Of a stretch of DNA of 60,710 nucleotides, positions 42,718 through 51,920 are shown piece by piece. The position numbers and the translations under genes were made by a program. Origin of the DNA: Prevotella corporis DSM 18810 = JCM 8529 (GTDB lineage Bacteria > Bacteroidota > Bacteroidia > Bacteroidales > Bacteroidaceae); assembly GCF_000430525.1 (NCBI RefSeq), contig NZ_AUME01000014.1, positions 1 through 60,710 of the forward strand, given 5' to 3'. The first letter of the stretch is position 1. Each line of letters opens with the position of its first letter. The notes beneath the pieces were generated by a model. That model saw nothing but the letters and a program-made list of their open reading frames with translations. It made no database searches and had not been told where the DNA came from.

Positions 42718-43194
42718 TTAGAATTTGGCCATTTTTATGGCTACGATGGCGCATTCGTCGCCTTTGTTTCCGAGTCTGCCTCCGCTTCTGTCCTTGGCCT
42801 GTTGCAGGTCGTTGGTGGTCAGCAGGCCGTAGATGATTGGAATTTCGCTCGTTGCGTTGATGCGTGAGATGCCGTAGGTGACTCCCTGACAGATGTAGTC
42901 GAAGTGTGGGGTCTCTCCTCTGATGACGCTTCCGAGTATGATAATGGCGTCGTAGCCTCCGTTGAGGGTCATCTGATGGGCGCCATAGACGAGCTCAAAG
43001 CTCCCCGGCACTGTCTTGACGTGGATGTTTTCAGGAATTGCGCCGTGCTTTTCGAGTGTTTTTACTGCCCCGTCGAGCAGCGCTCCCGTTACTTCGGGGT
43101 TCCATTCCGAAACAACAATCCCGAAACACATGTTGCTTGCGTCGGGAATGCTGTTCGAGTCGTATTCTGATAGGTTGTGAAGTGCTGTTGCCAT
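42718..43194 (-). CDS. ribH: 6,7-dimethyl-8-ribityllumazine synthase
   Basis: RibH condenses 3,4-dihydroxy-2-butanone 4-phosphate with the ribityl-pyrimidine, the step before riboflavin. At 158 aa it has normal length. [20 protein letters not shown] forms the substrate site, [17 protein letters not shown] is the phosphate/ribityl loop, [20 protein letters not shown] is the signature with the catalytic His, and [18 protein letters not shown] is the C-terminal signature. Family members form 60-mers or pentamers. It starts 5 bp downstream of the TPR gene and is co-transcribed with it. Confidence 0.95.
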   Translation of the reverse strand: MATALHNLSEYDSNSIPDASNMCFGIVVSEWNPEVTGALLDGAVKTLEKHGAIPENIHVKTVPGSFELVYGAHQMTLNGGYDAIIILGSVIRGETPHFDYICQGVTYGISRINATSEIPIIYGLLTTNDLQQAKDRSGGRLGNKGDECAIVAIKMAKF

Positions 43195-43199
43195 TGTGC

Positions 43200-43874
43200 T
43201 TAGTTGCTCGCCCTTTCTATGTACTTGTCCATTTCCTGATAAGCAGGGGAGTTGACATAGGTTTTCTTGATGTCCTTGTAGATGGCGAGTGCCTCTTCCT
43301 TCTTGCCTTGGCTTTCGAGCAATATGCCTGCTTTCTTGAGTGCGAGTGGGGCAATGCTCATGCTGGTCTTGTCGAATGCCTGTGCGTTTGCCATCTCAGC
43401 GGCTTTCTTGAACGATTCTACCGCCTTGTCATACTGGTTGTTGTTGGCGTAGATGTCTCCGAGAGCCATCTGCGATGCCGGGCTGATGATCTGGTCGTCC
43501 GACGTGCTGTATTTCTGTATGTTCTCCAACGCCTTTGCCCAGTCTGGCTTTTGCTGGTGTGCATAGCAAAGTCCCACGTAGAGATTGGCGAGGTTTCCCG
43601 CATCGGTTCCGCTGTAGTCGGCTTGTATTTTCTGGAATCCCTTGAGTGCCTCGCTGTACTTCTGTGTGTTGAAGAGTGTCTGGCTCTTTGCCAGTTCTGT
43701 GCTTGCTTTTTCCTCCCGTGGGCCTGAGATGAAGTTTTTGTAGATGATGATGCCTGCGATGATGAGGATAATCGCTGCGAGTGCGATGAGAATGGGCTTC
43801 TTGTACTTCATGAAGAAGGCCTCTGAACTGTTAAGGGTCTCTTCGTAAGTGCCCTCTGCTTTTTTCTTTGCCAT
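43200..43874 (-). CDS. Membrane-anchored TPR protein
   Basis: The 224-aa protein has a cytoplasmic N-terminus ([20 protein letters not shown]) and one transmembrane helix ([19 protein letters not shown]). It is followed by about four tetratricopeptide-like repeats ([50 protein letters not shown]). The layout is that of YfgM-like proteins that interact with secretion or division partners. It lies just upstream of ribH with a 5-bp gap. Confidence 0.85.
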   Translation of the reverse strand: MAKKKAEGTYEETLNSSEAFFMKYKKPILIALAAIILIIAGIIIYKNFISGPREEKASTELAKSQTLFNTQKYSEALKGFQKIQADYSGTDAGNLANLYVGLCYAHQQKPDWAKALENIQKYSTSDDQIISPASQMALGDIYANNNQYDKAVESFKKAAEMANAQAFDKTSMSIAPLALKKAGILLESQGKKEEALAIYKDIKKTYVNSPAYQEMDKYIERASN

Positions 43875-44147
43875 TTTTATGTCTTTTGTTTTATTATTTG
43901 CGGTTGAACGTGTCTGTCTTTCTGCGCCGTTTCCCGTCTGCTGTCTGGTAGCGTCGTGTGGGGATTTGCGGGCCGATGGCTTTGTGCCGGTCTTGCCGTG
44001 GCTTTGTTGACAGTTGCTTCAGCGTGGCAAAATTACTTAATTTCTCTCATATATTGAAATTTATTGTCAACTTTTTTCACATTCGTTCCTGATTGTCGGG
44101 TTTTCTTTCCCTTGCCGTGGCTTTGGCGTCGTTGTGCTGTGGACGGA

Positions 44148-45248
44148 CTATTGTTCCACATCAATCTTGTTGCGGTAGAGATCTTCAAGGTTGATGGGTG
44201 CTGCGTCTTTCTGTTTTTGCTTCTCTTTCTGTGGGTTGTCATCGACGGGTAGCACCTGTTTGGGGGTGTTTTGGGGTGTTGTCGGACTTGCCACGGTGAC
44301 GGTGCTGTCGGTCTTTGCCTTGGCCGTCGTGCTGCTGTCGGCGCGTGTCTGCTCGTCGATTCGGGCCTGGCAGCCAGCTTTCATGCGCTGTAGCTGAGCG
44401 AGCCTCGCCTTGAGGTCGTCGGTGTTGCGGTGACGGCGGTAGAATTGTTCGGCGAGAGCGTAGTTGTCGATGGCCTTCTGCCAGTTTTCGGCGAACATGT
44501 GGCAGAGTCCGAGTCGGTAGTAGATGTCGCCTTTCTCGTTGTCGTAGCACACTTCGAGTGCCTTCTCGTAGTGGGTGATGGCGGCAGGATAGCGTTTCAG
44601 GTTGAAATGGCTCTCGGCGGCGGCGAAGTAATAGACCGAGCGTTCGTGGGGGGCGAGCATTCCGAGTCGCGGGATGACTTCATCGAGGTATTGTGCGGCG
44701 CTTTTGAAGTCCCATTCGTAGTAGTAGCACAGTCCGATGTAGGCCCTGAAGCGGTCGTTGAGCTTGTATCGCTTGTCGAGCCGTTGGAAGATGAGCAGTG
44801 CCTCGTGGTATTTGGCCGATGTGAAGTACGCTATTGCCTTGTCGAGCTGTACGGGGTCGGGGTCCGACGGCTGTGCCTGTGCCGGCAGGAGCGATGCCGT
44901 GGCGATGAGGAGCGTGGCGATGGTGCGCCAGATGATGTCCTTTATTTTGCGTTCGCCGTATCGGATGATGTCGATGTCGATGATGACGGTTCCCCTTTGG
45001 TGGTTCTCGTGTGAGTCGCCCATGAGTCTCTCCACTTCTTTGAGCGTGGTTTTCAGTGCGTCGAGTGAGAGTTGTGTGTCGAGGTGTCCGATGCAGTTGA
45101 GATATCGGTCGGAGACGATGCCCACGGGGTCGGTCCATTCCTCGTCGGAGAAGCGGATTCCGTCGAACCGTTGGCGCAGCAAATCCTTGGCTTTGTTGAT
45201 GTTGGCCTGCTGACAGGTGTTTGAACCGAGTGTGATGACGACTTTCAT
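44148..45248 (-). CDS. HPPK-like domain fused to a TPR protein
   Basis: ATG 45248 opens 366 aa. Residues 1-105 resemble 6-hydroxymethyl-7,8-dihydropterin pyrophosphokinase (FolK): MKVVITLGSNTCQQANINKA, then EWTDPVGIVSDRYLNC and RGTVIIDIDIIRYG. The domain is about 30 residues shorter than complete FolK. Next comes a hydrophobic signal-like segment (IIWRTIATLLIATASLLPAQ) and TPR repeats (AIAYFTSAKYHEALLIFQRL, AITHYEKALEVCYDNE, AIDNYALAEQFY), ending in a Ser/Thr/Lys-rich tail. No ATG, GTG or TTG start lies between the parts. Either this is a genuine fusion or an indel merged two neighbouring genes. The frame extends upstream across the tRNAs, but that extension is not coding. Confidence 0.75.
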   Translation of the reverse strand: MKVVITLGSNTCQQANINKAKDLLRQRFDGIRFSDEEWTDPVGIVSDRYLNCIGHLDTQLSLDALKTTLKEVERLMGDSHENHQRGTVIIDIDIIRYGERKIKDIIWRTIATLLIATASLLPAQAQPSDPDPVQLDKAIAYFTSAKYHEALLIFQRLDKRYKLNDRFRAYIGLCYYYEWDFKSAAQYLDEVIPRLGMLAPHERSVYYFAAAESHFNLKRYPAAITHYEKALEVCYDNEKGDIYYRLGLCHMFAENWQKAIDNYALAEQFYRRHRNTDDLKARLAQLQRMKAGCQARIDEQTRADSSTTAKAKTDSTVTVASPTTPQNTPKQVLPVDDNPQKEKQKQKDAAPINLEDLYRNKIDVEQ

Positions 45249-45256
45249 ATCACGTG

Positions 45257-45264
45257 CAAAGATA
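45257..45264 (-). promoter_or_regulatory. -7 box of the HPPK/TPR gene
   Basis: CAAAGATA on the plus strand is TATCTTTG on the minus strand, 9 bp before the ATG at 45248. It supports that start. No -33 TTG is evident. Confidence 0.5.
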
Positions 45265-45371
45265 AGGATAAGTTTTCTGTTTGCGTTTGTTTTTGCCCGA
45301 TTTTTTGAGTTGTGGCGGTGTGGTGTCAGCCGTTTCCGGCATGGGGAATGAGCTGATGGCTGATGGGGGAC

Positions 45372-45406
45372 AAAAAAAAGCCGCACCACGGTTGTGATTC
45401 GGCTTT
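45372..45406 (-). terminator. Terminator of the tRNA unit
   Basis: On the minus strand AGCCGAATCAC-AACC-GTGGTGCGGCT forms a stem followed by TTTTTTTG. It lies 8 bp after tRNA-Tyr. Confidence 0.8.
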
Positions 45407-45413
45407 GGGAGAG

Positions 45414-45495
45414 TGGGTAGTGATGGATTCGAACCACCGAAGCTAGAAGCAGCAGATTTACAGTCTGCCCCATTTGGCCACTCTGGAAACTACCC
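45414..45495 (-). tRNA. tRNA-Tyr (anticodon GTA)
   Basis: The complement starts GGGTAGTTTCCAGAG and closes with CACTACCC plus A. The anticodon loop is CTGTAAA within CAGACTGTAAATCTG. A variable arm (GCTTCTAGCTTC) marks a class II tRNA, and GGTTCGAATCC is the T arm. Its length is 82 nt. Confidence 0.95.
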
Positions 45496-45500
45496 TTTGG

Positions 45501-45575
45501 TGGGCGTTGACGGATTCGAACCGCCGACCCTCTGCTTGTAAGGCAGATGCTCTAAACCAGCTGAGCTAAACGCCC
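45501..45575 (-). tRNA. tRNA-Val (anticodon TAC)
   Basis: The complement reads GGGCGTTTAGCTCAGCTGG at the 5' end, with anticodon stem-loop TCTGCCTTACAAGCAGA (TAC), T arm GGCGGTTCGAATCCGTC and closing AACGCCC plus A. It is 75 nt. It lies 5 bp upstream of tRNA-Tyr, in one transcript. Confidence 0.95.
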
Positions 45576-45597
45576 TTACTTTTTTCGTAAGCGGGTG

Positions 45598-45628
45598 CAA
45601 AAGTAATGATAATTTTTTATACGTGCAA
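45598..45628 (-). promoter_or_regulatory. Promoter of the tRNA-Val/tRNA-Tyr unit
   Basis: On the minus strand TTG (complement of 45626-45628) and TACTTTTG (complement of 45598-45605) are 20 nt apart. It starts 22 bp upstream of tRNA-Val. Confidence 0.7.
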
Positions 45629-45777
45629 GTAAATGCCGATTTTTTTTGTCGATTTCCTTCCGATTTCCTTCCGATTTGTTTCCGAACGGTTTTTCGCCAT
45701 CCGCAGCTGCTGTCGGATTTGCGATGGAGTAGGGTTGTTGTCGTGCTTTTCCCATCGTTCCTCTGAGGCCCAGTTCC

Positions 45778-45865
45778 GAAAGGTCATCTTTCGCCGTGCG
45801 AAAGCTCACCTATTGGCAGGTGAAACCTCACCTATTGTTGAGTGAAAGGTGAGCTACGGGCAGCG
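45778..45865. repeat. 22-bp tandem repeat, four units
   Basis: Units at 45778-45799, 45800-45821, 45822-45843 and 45844-45865 each start GAAA and carry GGTCATCTTTCG, GCTCACCTATTGG, CCTCACCTATTG or GGTGAGCTACGGG. Both a core (GCTCACC) and its complement (GGTGAGC) occur, so transcripts could fold. Confidence 0.7.
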
Positions 45866-46004
45866 GGTGACTTTGGCGAAGTAGCCCGTGTCTTGCTTTC
45901 CATGCGCTTTCAGCTCTGTCGGAAGCACGAAATTCGGGAGGGAAATTTATCGGACCCATCTGAAAAAACTTTCTGCAACGTGGCCGAAAGTCGATTATTT
46001 TGTG

Positions 46005-46012
46005 TAAGTTTG
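46005..46012 (+). promoter_or_regulatory. -7 box of engB
   Basis: TAAGTTTG matches TAnnTTTG, 85 bp before the engB start. No matching -33 TTG is seen at the usual spacing. Confidence 0.4.
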
Positions 46013-46096
46013 CAGCTGATTTGCAAGCGGCCGTCCGTTTTGCAATACATTAATATAATGTGGCCGTCGCCGTCAGACACTCCAAAATTCCGAAAT

Positions 46097-46711
46097 ATGA
46101 TCATCAAGAAATCAGAGTTCAGTATCTCGTCGCCGAGCGTGGTCCGTTGTCCAGAGGACAATAAGTTAGAGTTTGCCTTCATCGGTCGCTCCAACGTTGG
46201 CAAGTCGAGTCTCATCAATATGCTCTGCAACCACAAGGGACTGGCCAAGACGTCGGCCAAGCCCGGCAAGACGTTGCTCATCAACCACTTCATCATCAAC
46301 AACGAGTGGTATCTGGTTGACCTTCCCGGCTACGGCTATGCGACGACTTCCAAGACCATGCGCAACAAACTTGAGCAGATGATAGCGCAATACGTGTTGC
46401 AGCGCCGGCAGCTGGCCAACCTCTTTGTGCTTATCGACATCCGTCACGATCAGCAGCTCATCGATCGCGAGTTCATCGACTGGCTGGGCGAGAGCAACGT
46501 GCCTTTCTCCATCATCTTCACCAAGGCCGACAAGCTGTCGGGAGGTCGTGCCAAGAGCAATGCCCTGCAGTGGATGAAGAAGCTGGAGGACAGGTGGGCG
46601 GAGCTGCCTCCTTACTTCATCACGTCGTCGGAGGACAAGACAGGCCGCGAGGAGGTGCTCGACTACATCGAAGAAATCATCCAAGGCATCGAGAATCAAG
46701 AGGCCGAGTAA
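46097..46711 (+). CDS. engB: Ribosome-biogenesis GTPase EngB (YihA/YsxC)
   Basis: EngB is an essential GTPase that helps assemble the large ribosomal subunit. The 204-aa protein has G1 [11 protein letters not shown] (29-38), G3 [11 protein letters not shown]4 [10 protein letters not shown] and G5 [10 protein letters not shown], all intact. ATG 46097 is the family's usual start (MIIKKSEF). The frame is open to 45842, but the extra 85 residues are unlike EngB and cover the 22-bp repeats. A TAAGTTTG -7 box at 46005-46012 fits transcription starting inside that stretch. Confidence 0.95.
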   Translation: MIIKKSEFSISSPSVVRCPEDNKLEFAFIGRSNVGKSSLINMLCNHKGLAKTSAKPGKTLLINHFIINNEWYLVDLPGYGYATTSKTMRNKLEQMIAQYVLQRRQLANLFVLIDIRHDQQLIDREFIDWLGESNVPFSIIFTKADKLSGGRAKSNALQWMKKLEDRWAELPPYFITSSEDKTGREEVLDYIEEIIQGIENQEAE

Positions 46712-46822
46712 CCCCCTTCGTCACCTTATATAATAGCGCCGCACGGCAAACCACACATCAAGTCAACCCAACAACATTCCGCCGACCCGTCACAGGAGGG
46801 CGGAATCACCCTGATTAATCAC

Positions 46823-48604
46823 ATGGCCCAGATACCTTATTTAGACGTTCAGAAACTTTCCAAACGCTTCGGCTCACAAGTGCTCTTCGAAGATATATCG
46901 TTCTCCATAGCCGAAGGCCAGCGCGTGGGGCTCATCGCACAGAACGGAACCGGAAAATCGACCCTTCTGTCCATCCTGACAGGAAAGGAAGGCTACGAGT
47001 CGGGCACCATTATCTACCGCAACGACCTGCGGGTGGCATGCCTTGAGCAGAGTCCGAAGTTCAATCCTGAAGACTCCGTGCTCGATGCGTGCTTCAATCA
47101 TGAGGGCGACCCTGAGCGAGTGCTGAAGGCCAAGCAGATACTGACCACCCTCAAGATAGCCGATCTCGAACAACCCATGAGCCAGCTCAGCGGAGGACAG
47201 CAGAAACGGGTGGCACTGGCTAACGTGCTCATCCTCGAACCCGACCTGCTCATACTCGACGAGCCCACCAACCACCTCGATTTGGAGATGATAGAATGGC
47301 TGGAGGGATTCCTCTCGCGCGGCAACAAGACACTGCTCATGGTGACACACGACCGCTATTTCCTCGACAACGTGTGCAATCTCATCCTCGAACTCGACGA
47401 CCACACCATCTATACCTACCGGGGCAACTACGCCTACTACCTTGAGAAACGGCAGGAGCGCATCAACAACACAAGGGCAGAGATAGCAAGGGCCAACAAT
47501 CTCTACCGTACCGAACTGGAGTGGATGAGGAGAATGCCGCAGGCACGAAGCCACAAGGCACGCTACCGTGAGGAAGCCTTCTACGAGTTGCAGGCAAAGG
47601 CACACCAGCGCATCGAGGACCGCCAAATCAGACTCAAGGCATCGAACGTCTATATCGGAAGTAAGATATTCGAGTGCCAGTATGTGTCAAAGGCATTCGA
47701 CGACAAAGTCATCCTCAAAGACTTCTACTATAACTTCGCGCGCTTCGAGAAGATGGGCATTGTGGGCAACAACGGCACAGGAAAGTCAACCTTCGTCAAG
47801 ATGCTCCTTGGGCTCGTGCCACCCGACAGCGGAAAATTCGACATCGGAGAGACCGTCAACTTCGGCTACTTCTCACAGGAAGGACTCCGCTTCCGCGACG
47901 ACCAGAAGGTGATAGACATCATCACCGACATCGCCGACTATATCGACCTCGGAGGCGGCAGGCACATGAGCGCGTCGCAATTCCTCAACCACTTCCTCTT
48001 CTCGCCCAGCGAACAGCACAATTACGTCAGCAAACTCTCAGGCGGAGAAAAGCGCAAGCTCTACCTGTGCACAGTGCTCATGAGAAATCCCAACTTCCTC
48101 ATACTCGACGAGCCCACCAACGACCTCGACATTCAGACGCTGCAGATTCTCGAAGAATACCTGCAAGACTTCCCCGGCTGCGTCATCGTCGTATCGCACG
48201 ACCGCTATTTCATGGACAAAGTGGTCGATCACCTGCTCGTTTTCAAAGGCGACGGACAGATAAAGGACTTCCCCGGCAACTATACGCAGTTCCGCGACTA
48301 CCAGACGCTCAGGAGCAAGGACGAGGAAGCTGCCCCAAAGCCGAAGGAGAAGAAACCAGCCGCCAACAAGGACTACCACAACGACACCCGAAGGCGCATG
48401 AGCTACAAGGAAAAACGAGAGTATGAGCAGCTCACAGCCGACATACAGCAGACAGAGGCTAAGGTGAAGGCCATCGAGGAGGCACTATGCTCAGGACAAC
48501 TCGCCATCGACGAGCTGACGGAGATGAGCAAACTACTGCCGAAAATCAAGCAAGAACTCGACGAAAAGGAAATGCGGTGGCTCGAATTGGCAGAACTCGC
48601 TTAA
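46823..48604 (+). CDS. ABC-F family ATPase (Uup-like)
   Basis: The 593-aa protein has two ABC ATPase domains and no membrane part, so it is a translation-type ABC-F factor that acts on the ribosome. Domain 1 has Walker A LIAQNGTGKST (about 38-47), signature LSGGQQKR and Walker B LLILDEPTNHLDLE. The linker (QERINNTRAEIARANNLYRT) is helical. Domain 2 has VGNNGTGKST, LSGGEKRK and FLILDEPTNDLDIQ. The C-terminal coiled coil (EQLTADIQQTEAKVKAIEE) is as in Uup. All catalytic glutamates are present. It follows engB by 111 bp. Confidence 0.93.
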   Translation: MAQIPYLDVQKLSKRFGSQVLFEDISFSIAEGQRVGLIAQNGTGKSTLLSILTGKEGYESGTIIYRNDLRVACLEQSPKFNPEDSVLDACFNHEGDPERVLKAKQILTTLKIADLEQPMSQLSGGQQKRVALANVLILEPDLLILDEPTNHLDLEMIEWLEGFLSRGNKTLLMVTHDRYFLDNVCNLILELDDHTIYTYRGNYAYYLEKRQERINNTRAEIARANNLYRTELEWMRRMPQARSHKARYREEAFYELQAKAHQRIEDRQIRLKASNVYIGSKIFECQYVSKAFDDKVILKDFYYNFARFEKMGIVGNNGTGKSTFVKMLLGLVPPDSGKFDIGETVNFGYFSQEGLRFRDDQKVIDIITDIADYIDLGGGRHMSASQFLNHFLFSPSEQHNYVSKLSGGEKRKLYLCTVLMRNPNFLILDEPTNDLDIQTLQILEEYLQDFPGCVIVVSHDRYFMDKVVDHLLVFKGDGQIKDFPGNYTQFRDYQTLRSKDEEAAPKPKEKKPAANKDYHNDTRRRMSYKEKREYEQLTADIQQTEAKVKAIEEALCSGQLAIDELTEMSKLLPKIKQELDEKEMRWLELAELA

Positions 48605-48621
48605 AAAAAGAACAAGAAAGA

Positions 48622-48652
48622 TTTGCAGAAACAAAAAAAACAGTTACCTTTG
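48622..48652 (+). promoter_or_regulatory. rho promoter
   Basis: TTTG (48622-48625) and TACCTTTG (48645-48652) are 19 nt apart. The start codon is 81 bp downstream, giving a leader of about 75 nt that could take part in rho autoregulation. Confidence 0.75.
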
Positions 48653-48733
48653 CACAAGATTTAAAAACACGTAAGGTTTCTGTTCTGGAAACTTTATCTC
48701 TCACAATTAAAAATTTCGCATACATATTAGTTT

Positions 48734-50635
48734 ATGTTAAGTAAAGAAGAACTATTAAACAAGGATATTTCCGAGTTGGAGAATATCGCAAATGAACTTG
48801 GCGCTGAATACAAAAAAAGCGATGACAAGGAGTCTATCATCTATGCGATATTGGACAGACAGGCCGTAGATGCCGGTGCATCACACCCACTTGGAACAAC
48901 CAAACGCAAGAGAACGCGTATCGCACGCAAGGAAACCGACAGAGTCTATTCCGTGCGCGGTAAGGAAGGCGAGAACTTCGACGTACAGAAGAACAAGCCA
49001 ACAGGAACCACCCAGCCGGCATTGTTCAAAGATATGCCTGAAAAACAGCCCGCTAAAGAAACCACCGATGAGCCAAAGAAGGCTGAAACGGCGGCAAAGA
49101 AGACTGAAACGGCGGCAAAGAAGGCTGAGAAGGTGGCAAAGAAGCCCGAAACACCCAGCGAAGAGGAGAAGAAAAAGGAGACAAAGAAAGACGACATCAT
49201 ACCAGAGGCAGAGTTTGCACAGTCCAACGCACCAGTGGAGCAGACCGAAAACAGCGAACTCATTGCACAGTTGCAAGCCAAAGTCAGTGCTCACAACGAG
49301 CAGAACAAAGAAGAGGCCAACGTTCCAGCCATCGATGGCGTGTGGGAAGGTGACCCAGGCGACGGCACTGACTTCATTACCGTCGTCGATATCCCCATCG
49401 AGGACCAAGGAGCAGTGCCCAGCTACGATATGTTCGACCGCCCAACAGGGCCCGCAGCTCAGAACCAGCCGACGTTCTATCAGGGAACGCAGCCAGAGAC
49501 CGCCAAGTTCGACTTCGCGGACATCGTCACAGCCAACGGCGTACTGGAGGTAATGCCCGACGGATACGGATTCCTCCGCTCCAGCGACTACAACTATCTG
49601 TCATCGCCCGACGACGTCTATGTGGCCGCCAGCCAAGTGAAGCTCTTCGGACTCAAGACTGGCGACGTGGTGGAATGCCACGTCAGACCGCCACACGAGG
49701 GAGAGAAATACTTCCCACTGACCAGCATCGACAAAATCAACGGTCGCATGCCGGCCGAAGTGCGCGACAGAGTGGCGTTTGAACACCTCACCCCTCTCTT
49801 CCCCGAAGAGAAGTTCACACTCTGCGGCGATCCAAAGACGACCAACCTATCGACACGCATCGTCGATCTCTTCTCGCCGATAGGAAAGGGACAGCGAGCA
49901 CTCATCGTGGCACAGCCAAAGACCGGTAAGACCATTTTGATGAAGGATATTGCCAACGCCATAGCAGCCAACAACCCGGAAGCATACCTCATGATGCTGC
50001 TCATCGACGAGCGACCGGAGGAAGTCACCGACATGGCACGCACCGTCAACGCAGAGGTCATCGCATCGACCTTCGACGAACCCGCTGAGCGACATGTCAA
50101 AATTGCGGGCATTGTGCTTGAGAAGGCAAAGCGAATGGTGGAATGCGGCCACGATGTAGTCATCTTCCTCGACTCGATAACCCGTCTGGCACGCGCCTAC
50201 AATACGGTAGCGCCAGCATCGGGAAAGGTGTTGACGGGTGGTGTCGATGCCAACGCACTGCAGAAGCCCAAGCGTTTCTTCGGAGCGGCACGCAACATCG
50301 AGGGCGGAGGCTCGCTCACCATCATCGCCACCGCACTCATCGACACCGGGTCGAAGATGGACGAGGTCATCTTCGAGGAGTTCAAGGGTACGGGAAACAT
50401 GGAACTGCAGCTCGACCGCTCACTGAGCAACAAGCGCATCTTCCCGTCTGTCAACCTCGTGGCTTCGAGCACGCGACGCGACGACTTGTTGCAAGACAAG
50501 ACAACGCTCGACCGCATGTGGATACTGCGCAAGTACATTGCCGACATGAACTCAATGGAGGCCATGAATTCCATCCACGACCGCATGCTGCACACCAAGG
50601 ACAACGACGAGTTCCTGCTCTCAATGAACGGCTGA
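48734..50635 (+). CDS. rho: Transcription termination factor Rho
   Basis: Rho is the hexameric RNA helicase that ends transcription at unstructured C-rich RNA. The 633-aa protein begins with the Rho N-terminal helical domain ([20 protein letters not shown]). A large, charged Bacteroidetes-type insertion of about 200 residues follows, containing the Lys/Ala/Glu repeat at 49082-49144. The RNA-binding fold ([20 protein letters not shown]) comes next, then the ATPase: Walker [14 protein letters not shown], Walker [17 protein letters not shown] and the Q/R-loop region [20 protein letters not shown]. All motor motifs are intact. The insertion is thought to extend RNA binding or phase behaviour in this phylum. 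Confidence 0.96.
   Translation: MLSKEELLNKDISELENIANELGAEYKKSDDKESIIYAILDRQAVDAGASHPLGTTKRKRTRIARKETDRVYSVRGKEGENFDVQKNKPTGTTQPALFKDMPEKQPAKETTDEPKKAETAAKKTETAAKKAEKVAKKPETPSEEEKKKETKKDDIIPEAEFAQSNAPVEQTENSELIAQLQAKVSAHNEQNKEEANVPAIDGVWEGDPGDGTDFITVVDIPIEDQGAVPSYDMFDRPTGPAAQNQPTFYQGTQPETAKFDFADIVTANGVLEVMPDGYGFLRSSDYNYLSSPDDVYVAASQVKLFGLKTGDVVECHVRPPHEGEKYFPLTSIDKINGRMPAEVRDRVAFEHLTPLFPEEKFTLCGDPKTTNLSTRIVDLFSPIGKGQRALIVAQPKTGKTILMKDIANAIAANNPEAYLMMLLIDERPEEVTDMARTVNAEVIASTFDEPAERHVKIAGIVLEKAKRMVECGHDVVIFLDSITRLARAYNTVAPASGKVLTGGVDANALQKPKRFFGAARNIEGGGSLTIIATALIDTGSKMDEVIFEEFKGTGNMELQLDRSLSNKRIFPSVNLVASSTRRDDLLQDKTTLDRMWILRKYIADMNSMEAMNSIHDRMLHTKDNDEFLLSMNG
49082..49144 (+). repeat. Three 21-bp tandem repeats inside rho
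   Basis: Units 49082-49102, 49103-49123 and 49124-49144 code for [14 protein letters not shown] and AEKVAKK. They keep the frame, lie in the disordered insertion of Rho and may vary in copy number between strains. Confidence 0.7.
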
Positions 50636-50700
50636 TGCTCGCCGTTCGCCCTCCCGTGGCGCAAGCACGGCGAGGCGGACGAAATGATACAACATACAAA

Positions 50701-50732
50701 AAACGCACCCAAGCTGATGGCTTTGGTGCGTT
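50701..50732 (+). terminator. Terminator downstream of rho
   Basis: ACGCACC (50703-50709) pairs with GGTGCGT (50725-50731), with inner AAGC/GCTT, and the stem is followed by TTTTGTTTT. Confidence 0.8.
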
Positions 50733-50801
50733 TTTGTTTTCCGTTCATCGAGTGGGTGCCTCTGTTGTCTGTGGCATGATGGGTGCGAATGCCATCCTCC
50801 G

Positions 50802-50889
50802 TCGGCAGAAGCTCACCGATGGTTGGCTGAAAGCTCATCTTTCGCACGATAAAAGCTCACCTATTGCACGATAAAAGCTTACCTATTGC
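50802..50889. repeat. 22-bp tandem repeat, AAAGCTCACCTATTG type
   Basis: Four consecutive 22-bp units carry AAGCTCACCGATGG, AAAGCTCATCTTTCGCACG, AAAGCTCACCTATTGCACG and AAAGCTTACCTATTGCC. It lies between the rho terminator and the converging patatin gene. The CACG/ACGA step corresponds to the CGAC of the iteron-like arrays. Confidence 0.7.
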
Positions 50890-50950
50890 CAGTAGATGGC
50901 TATCATGCTGAACAGCAGATGGTTACAAATGTGTCTCGGAAGTCGGCAGA

Positions 50951-51862
50951 TTATTTTTCGCTTGCCTCGTATAAGTCGAGTTGACGGGTCATTTCCTGTC
51001 GTCCGACCTCAATGAGCTCTTGTGCCTTCTCGAAGTCGAACAGACCGTAAAGGTCCATCGGAATCTCGGCGCAGATGTCAGGCGGCGTCAGTCGGATGGC
51101 CAGTTGCGTGTTGGCCTGTATGGTAAGGTTGGTCACCCGCAGCGCCATGCTCATGTAGTTCTCGGAGAACTGTACCTTGTGGAAAGGCAACTTGGCGCGG
51201 ATGGTGCCGAACACGCCGTCGCTGCTTTGCTTTTTCTTCTGGTAGGCATCGTAAGGGCAGCTGTCGGGCCCGTTGACGTTCACGGCCACGAGCAAGTCGC
51301 CCGGCCGTCGGTGAACCCGGTCGAGTGGGAGGGTGTTGTGTACGCTCCCATCGACATCGATATGCCCGTTCTCACGCACTGGCTTGAAGAAGCAGGGGAT
51401 AGAGATGGAGGCCCGTATGGCCGTTTGCAGCGGTCCGCTGGTGAACACCCGCTCGCGTCCGCTGACGATGTCGGAGGCGCAGCAGGCGAAAGGGATGGGC
51501 AGTTGCTCAATCCTGACGTTGCCAATCATCTGCCCCATGACCGCCAGCAGTTTCTCGCCGTTGGCCACATGGTCGAGTCCCATCGATATGTCCATCATGT
51601 TGATGATTTTCTTGCGGTTCAGTCCGAGCGCCATAACTTTGAACTCGCCGAGCTTTCCGTTTGCGAAGGCGCCTCCCACCAGCGCTCCCATCGATGTTCC
51701 GGCCACCGACGTGATGTTGTAGCCCCGCTCTTGCAGCACCTCTATGGCGCCGATGTGGGCATATCCCCTCGCTCCGCCGCCCGAAAGCACGAGCGCCACG
51801 TTCCTCGATGTCGGTCGGCGGTGTCGTTTGAGCAGTCGTCTGATGGTTGTGAAGATGGTCAT
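50951..51862 (-). CDS. Patatin-like phospholipase
   Basis: The 303-aa serine lipase of the patatin/RssA family has an oxyanion-hole motif SGGGARGYAHIGAI (28-41), nucleophile Ser57 in GTSMGA and the catalytic aspartate in IDVDGSVHN. It has no signal peptide, so it is probably cytoplasmic or membrane-associated and hydrolyses phospholipid acyl chains. The family also includes surface lipases in Bacteroidetes, but this short form lacks the barrel. It lies 58 bp downstream of feoAB on the same strand. Confidence 0.9.
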   Translation of the reverse strand: MTIFTTIRRLLKRHRRPTSRNVALVLSGGGARGYAHIGAIEVLQERGYNITSVAGTSMGALVGGAFANGKLGEFKVMALGLNRKKIINMMDISMGLDHVANGEKLLAVMGQMIGNVRIEQLPIPFACCASDIVSGRERVFTSGPLQTAIRASISIPCFFKPVRENGHIDVDGSVHNTLPLDRVHRRPGDLLVAVNVNGPDSCPYDAYQKKKQSSDGVFGTIRAKLPFHKVQFSENYMSMALRVTNLTIQANTQLAIRLTPPDICAEIPMDLYGLFDFEKAQELIEVGRQEMTRQLDLYEASEK

Positions 51863-51920
51863 ATTGTTGTCGGTGAGCGATTCTTCAGTGTGTCTCCGTT
51901 TGCCGGTTTCCGTCAGTCGG

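Noticed and set aside
45249..45473. N-terminal extension of the HPPK/TPR frame
   Set aside because: It runs through tRNA-Tyr and the terminator. The FolK-like start MKVVITLGSN and the -7 box point to 45248.
45842..46096. N-terminal extension of EngB
   Set aside because: It covers the 22-bp repeats, is unlike the family and contains the likely promoter.
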